A stretch of DNA of 48,285 nucleotides, taken from NCBI GenBank assembly GCA_022779285.1, contig JALFST010000018.1, positions 1-48,285 of the forward strand, given 5' to 3'. Position numbers and translations under genes: made by a program. The stretch comes from Peptoniphilaceae bacterium (GTDB lineage Bacteria; Bacillota; Clostridia; Tissierellales; Peptoniphilaceae). The notes beneath the pieces were generated by a model. The model was not told where the DNA came from. It saw only the letters and a list, made by a program, of their open reading frames with translations, and did not search any database. Shown here one piece after another: positions 1-7,742 of the stretch (position 1 is its first letter; the number at the start of each line of letters is the position of its first letter).

Positions 1-1
1 G

Positions 2-1333
2 GATTACTTGGATATCGGGAGCAATCTGTTATTTCGAATTCAGGGGATCATTCCGCAAACGCTGGAGAGTTTGCCTGAAGATTGCATCGTTATCGCCAAG
101 GAGCTGACGCCATCTGATACCTCTACAATGGATAAAGAGCATGTATTAGGCTTTGCAAATGATCTTGGCGGCAAGACATCACATACTTCCATCATCGCGC
201 AGACGCTCAATATTCCCGCGCTCGTAGGTATGGGCACGGTGAGCGAAACGGTCAAGGACGGAGATTTTGTGATTCTGGATGCGCAGGACGGACAACTGAT
301 CATCAATCCGGATTCAGAGCTTCGGAAAGAATACGAAGAAAAATTGAGTATTCTCATTCGTGAAAGAGAACGTCTGGAGAGCATTCGCGGAAAGGCAGCC
401 GTCACCATAGACGGGCATTCGGTCGATGTGGCTTGCAACATTGGAAGCCTGAATGATCTTGAGGCCGGGATCGCTTCGGGAACGGATGGTGTAGGCTTAT
501 TCCGTACGGAATTCCTTTATATGGAAAACACACATTTTCCGACGGAAGAAGAACAATTCCAGGTATATCGGAAGGCTGCCGAAATGCTTGATGGAAAGCC
601 GTTGATCATCCGGACGCTTGACATCGGCGGCGATAAAGGATTGCCATATTTTGATTTTCCGAAAGAGGAGAATCCCTTCTTAGGCTGGAGAGCGCTTCGC
701 TTCTGTTTTGATCGTCCCGATATATTAAAAATGCAGCTTCGCGCAATCCTTCGTGCCGGTGCATTTGGCAATGTAAAAATTTTATTGCCGATGATCATAT
801 CGGTTGATGAGCTGCGCAGAGTACGCCAATATATCAAGGAGTGCATGGCAGAGCTGGAGCAAGAGGGCAAACCGTTTGATGCGGGTCTTGAGGTGGGAAT
901 CATGATTGAAACCCCCGCTTCCGTGATGATTGCGGATGCATTGGCCAAGGAATGTGATTACTTCAGTATCGGAACCAATGATCTGACACAATACATTCTT
1001 GCAGCCGATCGCGGCAATGAGAAGATTTCAGGGCTTTATAATACCTATTATCCTGCGGTTCTGCGTGCGATTGCACGAGTGATTGATGCGGCGCATCAGG
1101 CAGGGAAATGGTGCGGAATGTGCGGCGGATTTGCGGGCGATCCGGACGCCACTTACATGCTTTTAGGCATGGGACTGGATGAATTTTCCGTCCCGGCCTC
1201 CAAGATTCCTAAGATCAAAGATATCGTGCTCAATGCAAAAGAAGAAGAGGCAAGAAAATTTGCGCAGGATATTTTATCTCTGGCAACGCTTGAGGACACA
1301 CTGAATAAAATTCAAGAAAATACTCATCGTTGA
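2..1333 (+). CDS. ptsI: Phosphoenolpyruvate-protein phosphotransferase (PTS enzyme I), 5' end missing
   Basis: Enzyme I takes phosphate from PEP onto a histidine and passes it to HPr, the first step of the sugar phosphotransferase system in the cytoplasm. The phosphohistidine motif GGKTSHTSIIA is visible near the left end, followed by the PEP-binding TIM barrel with GLFRTEFLYM, RTLDIGGDK and the C-terminal GMCGGFAGDP segment containing the proton-donor cysteine. The reading frame is open to the first base, and only about 440 of the usual roughly 570 residues are present, so the N-terminal HPr-binding part lies upstream of the window. A TTG at 8 is in frame but internal. The protein terminates normally at 1331-1333, just before the YitT gene. 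Confidence 0.95.
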   Translation, partial: DYLDIGSNLLFRIQGIIPQTLESLPEDCIVIAKELTPSDTSTMDKEHVLGFANDLGGKTSHTSIIAQTLNIPALVGMGTVSETVKDGDFVILDAQDGQLIINPDSELRKEYEEKLSILIRERERLESIRGKAAVTIDGHSVDVACNIGSLNDLEAGIASGTDGVGLFRTEFLYMENTHFPTEEEQFQVYRKAAEMLDGKPLIIRTLDIGGDKGLPYFDFPKEENPFLGWRALRFCFDRPDILKMQLRAILRAGAFGNVKILLPMIISVDELRRVRQYIKECMAELEQEGKPFDAGLEVGIMIETPASVMIADALAKECDYFSIGTNDLTQYILAADRGNEKISGLYNTYYPAVLRAIARVIDAAHQAGKWCGMCGGFAGDPDATYMLLGMGLDEFSVPASKIPKIKDIVLNAKEEEARKFAQDILSLATLEDTLNKIQENTHR

Positions 1334-1359
1334 TTCATTCCGGAGGTGTGGGAGGGAGT

Positions 1360-2250
1360 ATGCGAGAACAAACAAAAAAAACATTTATTATTTTAGCGGC
1401 CGGTCTGATCCTTGCCATTGCGACACATTTCTTTTTGGCGCCAAGCAAGCTGGCGATCGGAGGAATGTCGGGAACTGCAATCATTATCAATTCTGTAGTT
1501 CCCGCCATTCCCGTGGGTATCGTTCTGTTAATCGGAAACCTTTTGCTTTTTTTAATAGGTTTTTTGATACTGGGAAAGCAATTCGGCATTTTGACCCTGT
1601 TAGGAACCATAGTGTATTCTCTGTGGACCATTTTTTTGGAGTGGCTGAAGCCGAATCCGGCGCCATTGGTGAACGATCCTCTCATTGCTACATTTATGGG
1701 CAGCGCATTGACTGCGCTTGCGGTAAGCCTGATGTTTTTGCAAAATGCATCAACGGGCGGAACGGACATTGTAGCAAAGATTATACATTTATACACAAGA
1801 ATCCCGCTTTCCTTTGCGATGTTTTTGGCGGACGGAATTGTCGTAATCCTCAGCGGAATTTTGATTTCCCTTCCGAATGCACTCTATGCGGTAATCGGAT
1901 TATATGTGCAGAGCGTAATTATGGATCAGGTGCTCACGGGAATGGAGCCGCGCTATGTGTTAAATATCACCTCCGCGGAATGGAAAAAAATCAATGAGTT
2001 CATCAATTATAAAATGAAACGGGGAACCTCTATTTTTCCGTCGAAGGGTGGCTTTTCCGAGCATCCTCACAATGTAATTGTTACCGTTGTACACCGAAGT
2101 GAATATGTCAGGATTCGAGATTTTATAGAAAAAACGGATGAACATGCTTTTGTTTTTGTTTATCCGGCCAATGAAGTAATGGGAGAGGGATTTACGTATC
2201 CGCCTGTTGCACAGCCGTACCAGGAGATGATCGGGAGTGAAGAAGCATGA
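1360..2250 (+). CDS. YitT family membrane protein (DUF161/DUF2179)
   Basis: A 296-residue membrane protein of the YitT family, whose members have about five or six N-terminal membrane segments and a soluble C-terminal DUF2179 domain; the transported or sensed molecule is unknown. The first about 180 residues are strongly hydrophobic (starting FIILAAGLILAIATHFF). The tail contains the conserved pattern KRGTSIFPSKGGFS followed by a beta-rich VIVTVVHRSEYVRIRDFI stretch. I chose the ATG at 1360, which follows purine-rich GGAGGTGTGGGAGGGAGT; an in-frame TTG at 1330 would overlap the ptsI stop. Its stop overlaps the next start (ATGA at 2247-2250), so it is cotranslated with cvfB. Confidence 0.88.
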   Translation: MREQTKKTFIILAAGLILAIATHFFLAPSKLAIGGMSGTAIIINSVVPAIPVGIVLLIGNLLLFLIGFLILGKQFGILTLLGTIVYSLWTIFLEWLKPNPAPLVNDPLIATFMGSALTALAVSLMFLQNASTGGTDIVAKIIHLYTRIPLSFAMFLADGIVVILSGILISLPNALYAVIGLYVQSVIMDQVLTGMEPRYVLNITSAEWKKINEFINYKMKRGTSIFPSKGGFSEHPHNVIVTVVHRSEYVRIRDFIEKTDEHAFVFVYPANEVMGEGFTYPPVAQPYQEMIGSEEA

Positions 2251-3113
2251 ATTTAGGAAAAATTCAGACGCTGCGCATATTGCGAATGCGTTCTGTGGGC
2301 GCTTATTTGGAGGGAGATATCCTTTTACCGCAAAAAGAAGTGCCCGGTGAAGCAAAAGTCGGAGACTCCTTGAAGGTGTTTGTTTGGTATGATTCGGAAG
2401 CCAGACCGATTGCAACCATGCAGTATCCGAAGGTACAAGTAGGAGAGTTCGCTTTTCTTGAGGTCAAGGATACTTCGAAAATCGGAGCATTTTTGGATTG
2501 GGGAATGCCGAAGGATCTTCTGCTTCCTTTTCGAGAGCAGCTGCATAAAGTCAAAAAATACGAACGAGTTTTTATCTATTGCTATTTAGATAAATCAAAC
2601 CGTTTTTGTGCGACCATGCGTGTAAAAGATCGCTTCAGTACACCGAAGAGCTTCAAGGAAAATGATTATGCGGAAGGGCTCGTGTATTCTGTAAACCCTG
2701 CGATGGGAGCCTTTGTACTCGTAGATTCCCAATATAACGGGATGATTCCCTCTTCCGAGATGATGGGAGCTCTGAAAATCGGTCAAAAAATTCATGTAAG
2801 AATTACCGGGATCAAGCCGGATGGAAAAATTGATCTCAGTATGCAGAGCAGGTCCTATGAGAGAATTCATCAGGACGCGCATAAAATTGAAACGATGCTT
2901 CGACAAAATGACGGTTTTCTTCGTGTCAACGATCATTCGGATCCGGAGAGCATCGACATTCTTTTTGGGATGAGTAAAGCGCAATTTAAGCGTTCATTGG
3001 GACATCTCCTGAAAGCGGGAAAAATATGTTTTGAAGGCGACGGAATTCGCCGGATCGACGACAAAAACAGCCGAACAATCAAGCCATCCGACCGGTGTAA
3101 AGAAAAAAAATAA
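2247..3113 (+). CDS. cvfB: CvfB-type S1 RNA-binding protein
   Basis: This 288-residue protein matches the CvfB/YitL family: tandem S1-like OB-folds followed by a C-terminal winged-helix domain, an RNA-binding regulator linked to virulence in staphylococci. Visible hallmarks are the opening S1-like strand region with GAYLEGD and ILLPQKEVP, the second S1 unit containing SKIGAFLDWGMPKDLLLPF, a third S1-like unit with AMGAFVLVDSQYNGMIPSSEM, and a basic helical tail (FGMSKAQFKRSLGHLLKAGKI) typical of the winged helix. The start overlaps the YitT stop by four bases. Family assignment is firm; the RNA targets in this organism are unknown. Confidence 0.88.
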   Translation: MNLGKIQTLRILRMRSVGAYLEGDILLPQKEVPGEAKVGDSLKVFVWYDSEARPIATMQYPKVQVGEFAFLEVKDTSKIGAFLDWGMPKDLLLPFREQLHKVKKYERVFIYCYLDKSNRFCATMRVKDRFSTPKSFKENDYAEGLVYSVNPAMGAFVLVDSQYNGMIPSSEMMGALKIGQKIHVRITGIKPDGKIDLSMQSRSYERIHQDAHKIETMLRQNDGFLRVNDHSDPESIDILFGMSKAQFKRSLGHLLKAGKICFEGDGIRRIDDKNSRTIKPSDRCKEKK

Positions 3114-3175
3114 GGACAAGCTTTGTTTTTCAAATATTTTCAATTTCACAAGACCGGATTAGAAAGGAAAAAAAG

Positions 3176-3649
3176 ATGGATCGAAAACCGCTCGCTATTG
3201 TCGGCGAGACACCGATATATCAGGAAGATGTAGATTTTTTAATGGCGCAGCTGGGAGATCAGCTTGCCGTATTTCCTGAAGAGGATCGTGAGGAAAGAGT
3301 TTTGGATGAGCTGATTCGACAGGAGCTCTTGTACCTTGATGCAAAAAAGAAAAAAGTGGATGAGGAAGAGGAATTTTTAATACAAAAAGCGCGTGCGGAA
3401 CGGCAGCTTCTGCAGCAATATGCGCTGCATAAGATTCTTGCAGCTGTTGAGGTGACGGAACAAGAGGTAAAAGAATACTATTCGGCTCACAAGAACCGAT
3501 TGGATCCTTCTCAGCCTTCTGATTATGATTCTGTCAAGCAGCAGATCTATCAGCAATTAACATTGCTCAAGCAGCAGGCCGAGTATGTAAATCGTCTGAG
3601 TGCCATTGAAAAGGAAATTCCGGTGATACGCGCGGGAAGGGAGTCATAA
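3176..3649 (+). CDS. SurA/PrsA N-terminal-domain-like protein lacking the PPIase domain
   Basis: A 157-residue helical, charged protein. Residues about 1-105 resemble the chaperone N-domain of SurA/PrsA-type peptidyl-prolyl isomerases (AIVGETPIYQEDVDFLMAQL, then LDELIRQELLYLDAKKK and VTEQEVKEYYSAHKNRL). In relatives a parvulin domain of about 90-100 residues normally follows the EYY...HK segment; here the sequence passes directly to the last helix (DSVKQQIYQQLTLLKQQAEYV). No signal peptide or lipobox is present, so it should act in the cytoplasm, probably as a small holdase-type chaperone, which is inference. It abuts pepD with no gap. Its start has a purine-rich AGAAAGGAAAAAAAG upstream. Confidence 0.65.
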   Translation: MDRKPLAIVGETPIYQEDVDFLMAQLGDQLAVFPEEDREERVLDELIRQELLYLDAKKKKVDEEEEFLIQKARAERQLLQQYALHKILAAVEVTEQEVKEYYSAHKNRLDPSQPSDYDSVKQQIYQQLTLLKQQAEYVNRLSAIEKEIPVIRAGRES

Positions 3650-5113
3650 ATGTCAAATCCTTTTGATTTTTCAAGCGATCCTGTTTTTTCCATTTTTTAT
3701 GAGATCAATCAGATTCCCAGATGCTCTCATGATGAAAAGAGAATCGGAGAGTATTTGGCAGATTGTGGACGAAGCCGTGGACTCAAGACGGAAATGGACG
3801 CAGTAGGCAATGTTCGCATTTCTCTGCCTGCTACGCCGGGACTGGAGTCTCTTCCAAAAATTCTTCTACAGGGGCACATGGATATGGTCTGCGTGAAGGA
3901 AGAAGGCTCTTCTCATGATTTTACCTGCGAGCCCATCACCATGGTGGAGGAGGATGGCTGGATCCGTGCAGATGAAACGACGCTCGGCGCAGATGACGGA
4001 ATCGGTGTGGCAATGGGCCTTGCGCTTTTGGACAATTTGAAAGAACATCCTGCAATCGACTTGCTGATTACGACCTCCGAGGAGGTAGGAATGGATGGCG
4101 CACTTGGCATGGATCCCTCGTGGCTCGATGCGAAATATCTGATTAACATCGATTCGGAAGAGGAGGGATATGTTACATGCGGGTGTGCAGGCGGATGCTC
4201 CGGGCACTTTACGCTCCCTCTGAGCCGCATTGCCCGTACAGGACAGGAGGGGATACGCATTCGCATTGACGGCATGCGTGGAGGCCATTCCGGCATGAAT
4301 ATCCTTGCGGTGAATACGCATGCCATGAAAACGATGGCGGAGCTTTTGCATCGCTTACAGGAAAATACGGATTTTTCACTATATTCCTTAACCGGAGGAA
4401 CCAAGCACAATGCGATTCCGAATGTATCGGAAGCCGTTGTCTCTTTCGATGCTGAGAAAAAAGAGGCTTTTCTTGCGGCATTGAAGGATGCCTATGATCA
4501 GCTCCTGCAGAATCTGGTGAAGCTGGAGCCGGATGTTCATATTCATTGGGAGGATTGTGAATTGCCTTTCGGGGCGCTGGAAAAGGAATCGGCCGCACGC
4601 CTTTTAGGCATGGCTGAACTGATTCCGCATGGTGTATTCGCGATGAATGCGGATGGAAAAAGCGTGCAGACCTCTGATAATTTTGCCATATTGGATGTGA
4701 ACGAAGACAATGCGGATTTTTTGATTTCGTGCAGAAGCAGTTCGACTGCACGTTTGAAGGAGCTTCAGGAATCCATTCAACGCGTTGCGTCGACATTTCA
4801 GTCTCATGGAAATTTTTCGGACGGATACCCCGCATGGGAAATGAAGGAGGTATCGCCATTGCGTGATCTCTTTTTAGCGAGATATCATCAGGAGACGGGG
4901 AAGGATGCAGAAGTTCTTGATATTCATGCAGGATTGGAGTGTGCGCTTTTTGCGCAAAAAAATCCGGAGCTGGATATGATTTCCGTCGGTCCCGATGTTT
5001 TGGGTGCACATACGACACAGGAAAAATTAAGCATCTCATCGACGCGGAAGACATATGAGTGGATTCAAAAGCTGATCGCGGATATCGTGAAAGTGCATAC
5101 GCAAAGTGCGTGA
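3650..5113 (+). CDS. pepD: Aminoacyl-histidine dipeptidase (M20 family)
   Basis: PepD hydrolyses Xaa-His and other dipeptides with two zinc ions in the cytoplasm. At 487 residues it has the usual length. Metal-site motifs appear in order: LLQGHMDMVC (His and Asp), TLGADDGIGVAMG (bridging Asp), TTSEEVGMDGA (catalytic Glu and ligand Glu), LINIDSEEEG (Asp), and GPDVLGAHTTQEKL (last His). The dimerisation domain sits between roughly residues 190 and 370, with GGHSGMNI at its start. The start codon follows directly after the previous stop (TAA-ATG), pointing to translational coupling. It fits an organism living on peptides and amino acids. Confidence 0.94.
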   Translation: MSNPFDFSSDPVFSIFYEINQIPRCSHDEKRIGEYLADCGRSRGLKTEMDAVGNVRISLPATPGLESLPKILLQGHMDMVCVKEEGSSHDFTCEPITMVEEDGWIRADETTLGADDGIGVAMGLALLDNLKEHPAIDLLITTSEEVGMDGALGMDPSWLDAKYLINIDSEEEGYVTCGCAGGCSGHFTLPLSRIARTGQEGIRIRIDGMRGGHSGMNILAVNTHAMKTMAELLHRLQENTDFSLYSLTGGTKHNAIPNVSEAVVSFDAEKKEAFLAALKDAYDQLLQNLVKLEPDVHIHWEDCELPFGALEKESAARLLGMAELIPHGVFAMNADGKSVQTSDNFAILDVNEDNADFLISCRSSSTARLKELQESIQRVASTFQSHGNFSDGYPAWEMKEVSPLRDLFLARYHQETGKDAEVLDIHAGLECALFAQKNPELDMISVGPDVLGAHTTQEKLSISSTRKTYEWIQKLIADIVKVHTQSA

Positions 5114-5119
5114 AACGTG

Positions 5120-5125
5120 TATAAT
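5120..5125 (+). promoter_or_regulatory. Probable -10 box for the DUF1292 gene
   Basis: A perfect TATAAT lies just after the pepD stop and about 46 bases before the DUF1292 start codon. No convincing -35 hexamer is present at 16-18 bases upstream (ATACGC at 17), so strength is uncertain. An in-frame GTG at 5117 overlaps this box and is therefore an unlikely start for the downstream gene. Confidence 0.45.
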
Positions 5126-5170
5126 AGAAACAGGAAATTGTTTCCAACAATAAAAACGGAGGATCACACA

Positions 5171-5590
5171 ATGGAAGAACAGATTCGAAATAACGAAGGA
5201 ATGAATGACGAAAAGGCTCACGACAAGCATGAGTGCTGCGGGCACGAGCATCATCACGAAGACCATTGCTGTCACCACGATCACCACCATGAGGAGGATT
5301 CAGAAGAATATGACGACCTCTCCGATGCGGAAATTGTCGTCCTTACGTTAGACGATGATTCAGAGCTGGAATGTGCGGTTCTGGACATTTTTCCACTGGA
5401 GGATAAGGAATATATCGCTTTAGTACCTGTAGAAGAGCCGGAAAAGGTGCTGCTCTACGAGTATGCAGAAGGAGAGGATGAGGACGATATACAATTATCC
5501 ATGATTGAATCGGATGAAGAATTCGATGCGGCGGCTGCCGAGTTCGACCGTCTCATGGAAGAAGAGGAAGACTTGGATAACGAAGAATAG
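5171..5590 (+). CDS. DUF1292 protein with a His/Cys-rich N-terminus
   Basis: A 139-residue, very acidic protein. Residues about 15-45 hold a dense cluster of His, Cys, Glu and Asp (CCGHEHHHEDHCCHHDHHH), followed by a DUF1292 domain (IVVLTLDDDSELECAVLDIF, YIALVPVEE, VLLYEYAE) and an Asp/Glu tail. DUF1292 is common in Firmicutes and has no assigned function. The His/Cys block looks able to bind zinc, nickel or copper, but that is inference. I start at ATG 5171 because GGAGGA ends about seven bases upstream; the upstream GTG overlaps the promoter. The next gene follows after nine bases. Confidence 0.8.
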   Translation: MEEQIRNNEGMNDEKAHDKHECCGHEHHHEDHCCHHDHHHEEDSEEYDDLSDAEIVVLTLDDDSELECAVLDIFPLEDKEYIALVPVEEPEKVLLYEYAEGEDEDDIQLSMIESDEEFDAAAAEFDRLMEEEEDLDNEE

Positions 5591-5599
5591 GAGGATGCG

Positions 5600-6022
5600 A
5601 TGATTACTTTAGTATTAGGCCCTTCCGGAAGCGGAAAAACCACGTACATGATTGATAAGGCAAATGCCATGATGAAGTCGGGAAACGGAAACATTGCATT
5701 TATCGACAGCGATGACTCACAGATGTTTTCTTTGGATCACAAGGTTCGTCTGATCAATGTGAAGTCATTCGGAATTCAGTCAGTTGATCGTTTATATGGA
5801 TTTTTGGCAGGAATCATAGCATGCGATTATGATGTGCAGACGATCTATGTGGACGGTATCTACGATATTATGGATGTCGGCAAGGACCTGGAGGCTCTGA
5901 TTGAAAATCTTGGTAGGCTCACAGAAGAAAATCATGTGTCGGTAGTCATCGGATTGAATCTCACACGTGGAGAGGTTCCTCAAGGGGAAAATGTTCAGCT
6001 TGTTGAACTCTCGGTAGACTAA
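5600..6022 (+). CDS. Small P-loop NTPase of unknown role
   Basis: A 140-residue soluble protein beginning MITLVLGPSGSGKTTYMI, a textbook Walker A motif at residues 8-15. A hydrophobic strand ending in Asp (TIYVDGIYDIMD, about residues 73-84) may serve as Walker B. No partner domain is present, so it is far smaller than PilT or GTPase families. It sits nine bases after the DUF1292 gene with AGGAGG in front, so both are probably one transcript. The substrate and role are not recognisable. Confidence 0.75.
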   Translation: MITLVLGPSGSGKTTYMIDKANAMMKSGNGNIAFIDSDDSQMFSLDHKVRLINVKSFGIQSVDRLYGFLAGIIACDYDVQTIYVDGIYDIMDVGKDLEALIENLGRLTEENHVSVVIGLNLTRGEVPQGENVQLVELSVD

Positions 6023-6029
6023 GGCTTTG

Positions 6030-6061
6030 AGAAAGCATATTCCGATCGGAATATGCTTTCT
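6030..6061 (+). terminator. 32-nt perfect palindrome, probable terminator
   Basis: Just after the P-loop gene a perfect dyad reads AGAAAGCATATTCCGA followed by its exact reverse complement, with no unpaired loop. It is followed by TTTAT, a weak T tract. It likely ends the DUF1292/P-loop transcript, but the perfect symmetry would also suit a protein-binding site in front of the pseudouridine synthase gene. Confidence 0.6.
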
Positions 6062-6080
6062 TTATGTGAAGTGAGGCAAC

Positions 6081-7028
6081 ATGCGCTTTTTAAAAATAGG
6101 AGAAAACGATGATCAACAGAGGCTGGATCGCTATCTCGGGAAAATTCTTCCGAATGCCCCAAGATCGATGCTTCATAAAATGATTCGGACGAAGAAAATC
6201 AAAGTGAATCGAAAAATCGCCAGGGCTGAGCAAGTGCTATCGCAAGGAGACGAGGTGGAAATCTATCTTTATGAAGAGGTTTTGCATCCGTTTGAGAAAA
6301 AGCATATTGCAAAATCGAGCAGGCTCTCTCTTTCTTATGTATATGAGGATGAGAATATCGCACTGATTGATAAAGAGGCCGGAGTGCTTGTCCACGCGGC
6401 TTCTGCCAAGGATTATGGAAATAATATTGTAGATGCCTTTGTTGATGAGCTGATTGCGCGAGGAGAATATGTTCCCCGGAGGGAAATGAGTTTTCGTCCC
6501 TCGCTTGCAAACCGATTGGACTATAATACGGCAGGTCTTGTCATCGGGTTGAAAAACCACTATGCGGCTTTAACGATTCACGAAGCCTTGCGTTCGGGAA
6601 GGATCAAAAAAATATACAGGGCCTATTGCTTTGGTGAGGTTGCCGAGCCCGTCACGATTCGGTTTCGTCTGAAAAAACAGAATCAGACCATGCAGGTGAC
6701 AAATGGTGATCAAGGAGTTGAGGCGATTACACATGTGCGTCCCCTATGCCATACAAAGGACTGGAGCTATCTGGAGGTCGAGCTGGAGACCGGACGTTTT
6801 CACCAAATTCGTGCACATCTAAATGCGATCGGCCATCCTTTAATCGGAGACAGGAGGTACGGAAGGCATTGCAATCTCCCGGGCATCTCCCATCAGCTCT
6901 TGCTCTCCTATGCACTTTCTTTCGGAGAGGTCGGCCTTTCCGGACTGGATGGACGTACTTTTTATTCGCGCAGGGGGAAAGAATTAGAAAACTATGAAAA
7001 GCAGATTCGTGCTTTTTTTAATCGATAA
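6081..7028 (+). CDS. RluA-family 23S rRNA/tRNA pseudouridine synthase
   Basis: Converts specific uridines of structured RNA to pseudouridine in the cytoplasm. The 315-residue protein has an N-terminal S4 RNA-binding domain (LDRYLGKILPNAPRSMLHKMI.TKKIKVN, residues about 15-70) and the RluA catalytic domain. The catalytic Asp is D147 in NRLDYNTAGLVIG; further family motifs are VYEDENIALIDKEAGVLVH and RFHQIRAHLNAIGHPLIGD. Length and domain order resemble RluC/RluD, but the target uridine cannot be read from the sequence. A GTGAGG ribosome site precedes the ATG. Confidence 0.92.
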   Translation: MRFLKIGENDDQQRLDRYLGKILPNAPRSMLHKMIRTKKIKVNRKIARAEQVLSQGDEVEIYLYEEVLHPFEKKHIAKSSRLSLSYVYEDENIALIDKEAGVLVHAASAKDYGNNIVDAFVDELIARGEYVPRREMSFRPSLANRLDYNTAGLVIGLKNHYAALTIHEALRSGRIKKIYRAYCFGEVAEPVTIRFRLKKQNQTMQVTNGDQGVEAITHVRPLCHTKDWSYLEVELETGRFHQIRAHLNAIGHPLIGDRRYGRHCNLPGISHQLLLSYALSFGEVGLSGLDGRTFYSRRGKELENYEKQIRAFFNR

Positions 7029-7040
7029 ACAGGGGGGAAT

Positions 7041-7742
7041 ATGGCTGTTAAAATCTTACTTGTGGAGGATGAAGCACCGATTCGCAAGTTTACAAAAATT
7101 AATCTTGAGAAAGAGGGATACACAATTCTTGAGGCGGATACGGGCGAGAAGGGGGTGGAAATTGCGTGCGAGCAGCATCCGGATATTGTAATATTGGATC
7201 TTATGCTGCCGGGTATCAGCGGATACGATGTTTGTGAAATTCTTCGTACGGAAATGTCCGATATCGGTATTATCATGCTGACGGCAAAATCTCAGGAGGT
7301 GGATCGTATCTTGGGTCTGGAGAAAGGAACCGATGATTATATGGTCAAGCCTTTCAATCCTCATGAGCTTGTATTGAGAATCCGCTCTTTGATCCGCAGA
7401 CTCAATTTAGAGGATAAGGCGGCAGCTCCGCAGGAGCATGTTCTGCGTGAGGGACCTTTTGTGCTGGATCTGTACTCACGAACATTTTACAAAAATCAAA
7501 AGGAAGTGGATTTGACACCGACAGAGCTTTCCATCATCAATCTGTTTATGTCGCATCCGGGGAAAGCGATGAGTCGAGATGAAATTCTACAAAAAATCTG
7601 GGGCGACAGCTACCATGGCGAGGCTAAGATTGTAGATGTCAATATTCGTCGAATTCGAGCCAAAATCGAGGATAACGCGGCCAAGCCGATTTATCTGGAA
7701 ACCGTATGGGGGGTAGGATATCGTTGGAAACAAAGCGAGTAG
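7041..7742 (+). CDS. OmpR-family response regulator
   Basis: A 233-residue regulator with a receiver domain (acidic pair E9/D10, phospho-acceptor D53 in ILDLMLPG, lysine in MVKPFNPHELV) and a C-terminal winged-helix domain (LTPTELSIINLFMSHPGKAMSRDEIL, then VDVNIRRIRAKIED and ETVWGVGYRW). It should bind DNA when phosphorylated by the kinase encoded next. Ribosome site CAGGGGGGA lies upstream. The kinase start overlaps its 3' end, so the two are cotranslated. The regulon cannot be inferred directly; the repeated hexamer-like sites near 41.25 and 46.93 kb are the kind of site this family often uses, but no link is shown. Confidence 0.95.
   Translation: MAVKILLVEDEAPIRKFTKINLEKEGYTILEADTGEKGVEIACEQHPDIVILDLMLPGISGYDVCEILRTEMSDIGIIMLTAKSQEVDRILGLEKGTDDYMVKPFNPHELVLRIRSLIRRLNLEDKAAAPQEHVLREGPFVLDLYSRTFYKNQKEVDLTPTELSIINLFMSHPGKAMSRDEILQKIWGDSYHGEAKIVDVNIRRIRAKIEDNAAKPIYLETVWGVGYRWKQSE

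Noticed and set aside
4209..5171. 320-codon minus-strand open frame opposite pepD
   Set aside because: pepD has all catalytic motifs on the plus strand; the opposing translation shows no recognisable motif and low-quality composition.
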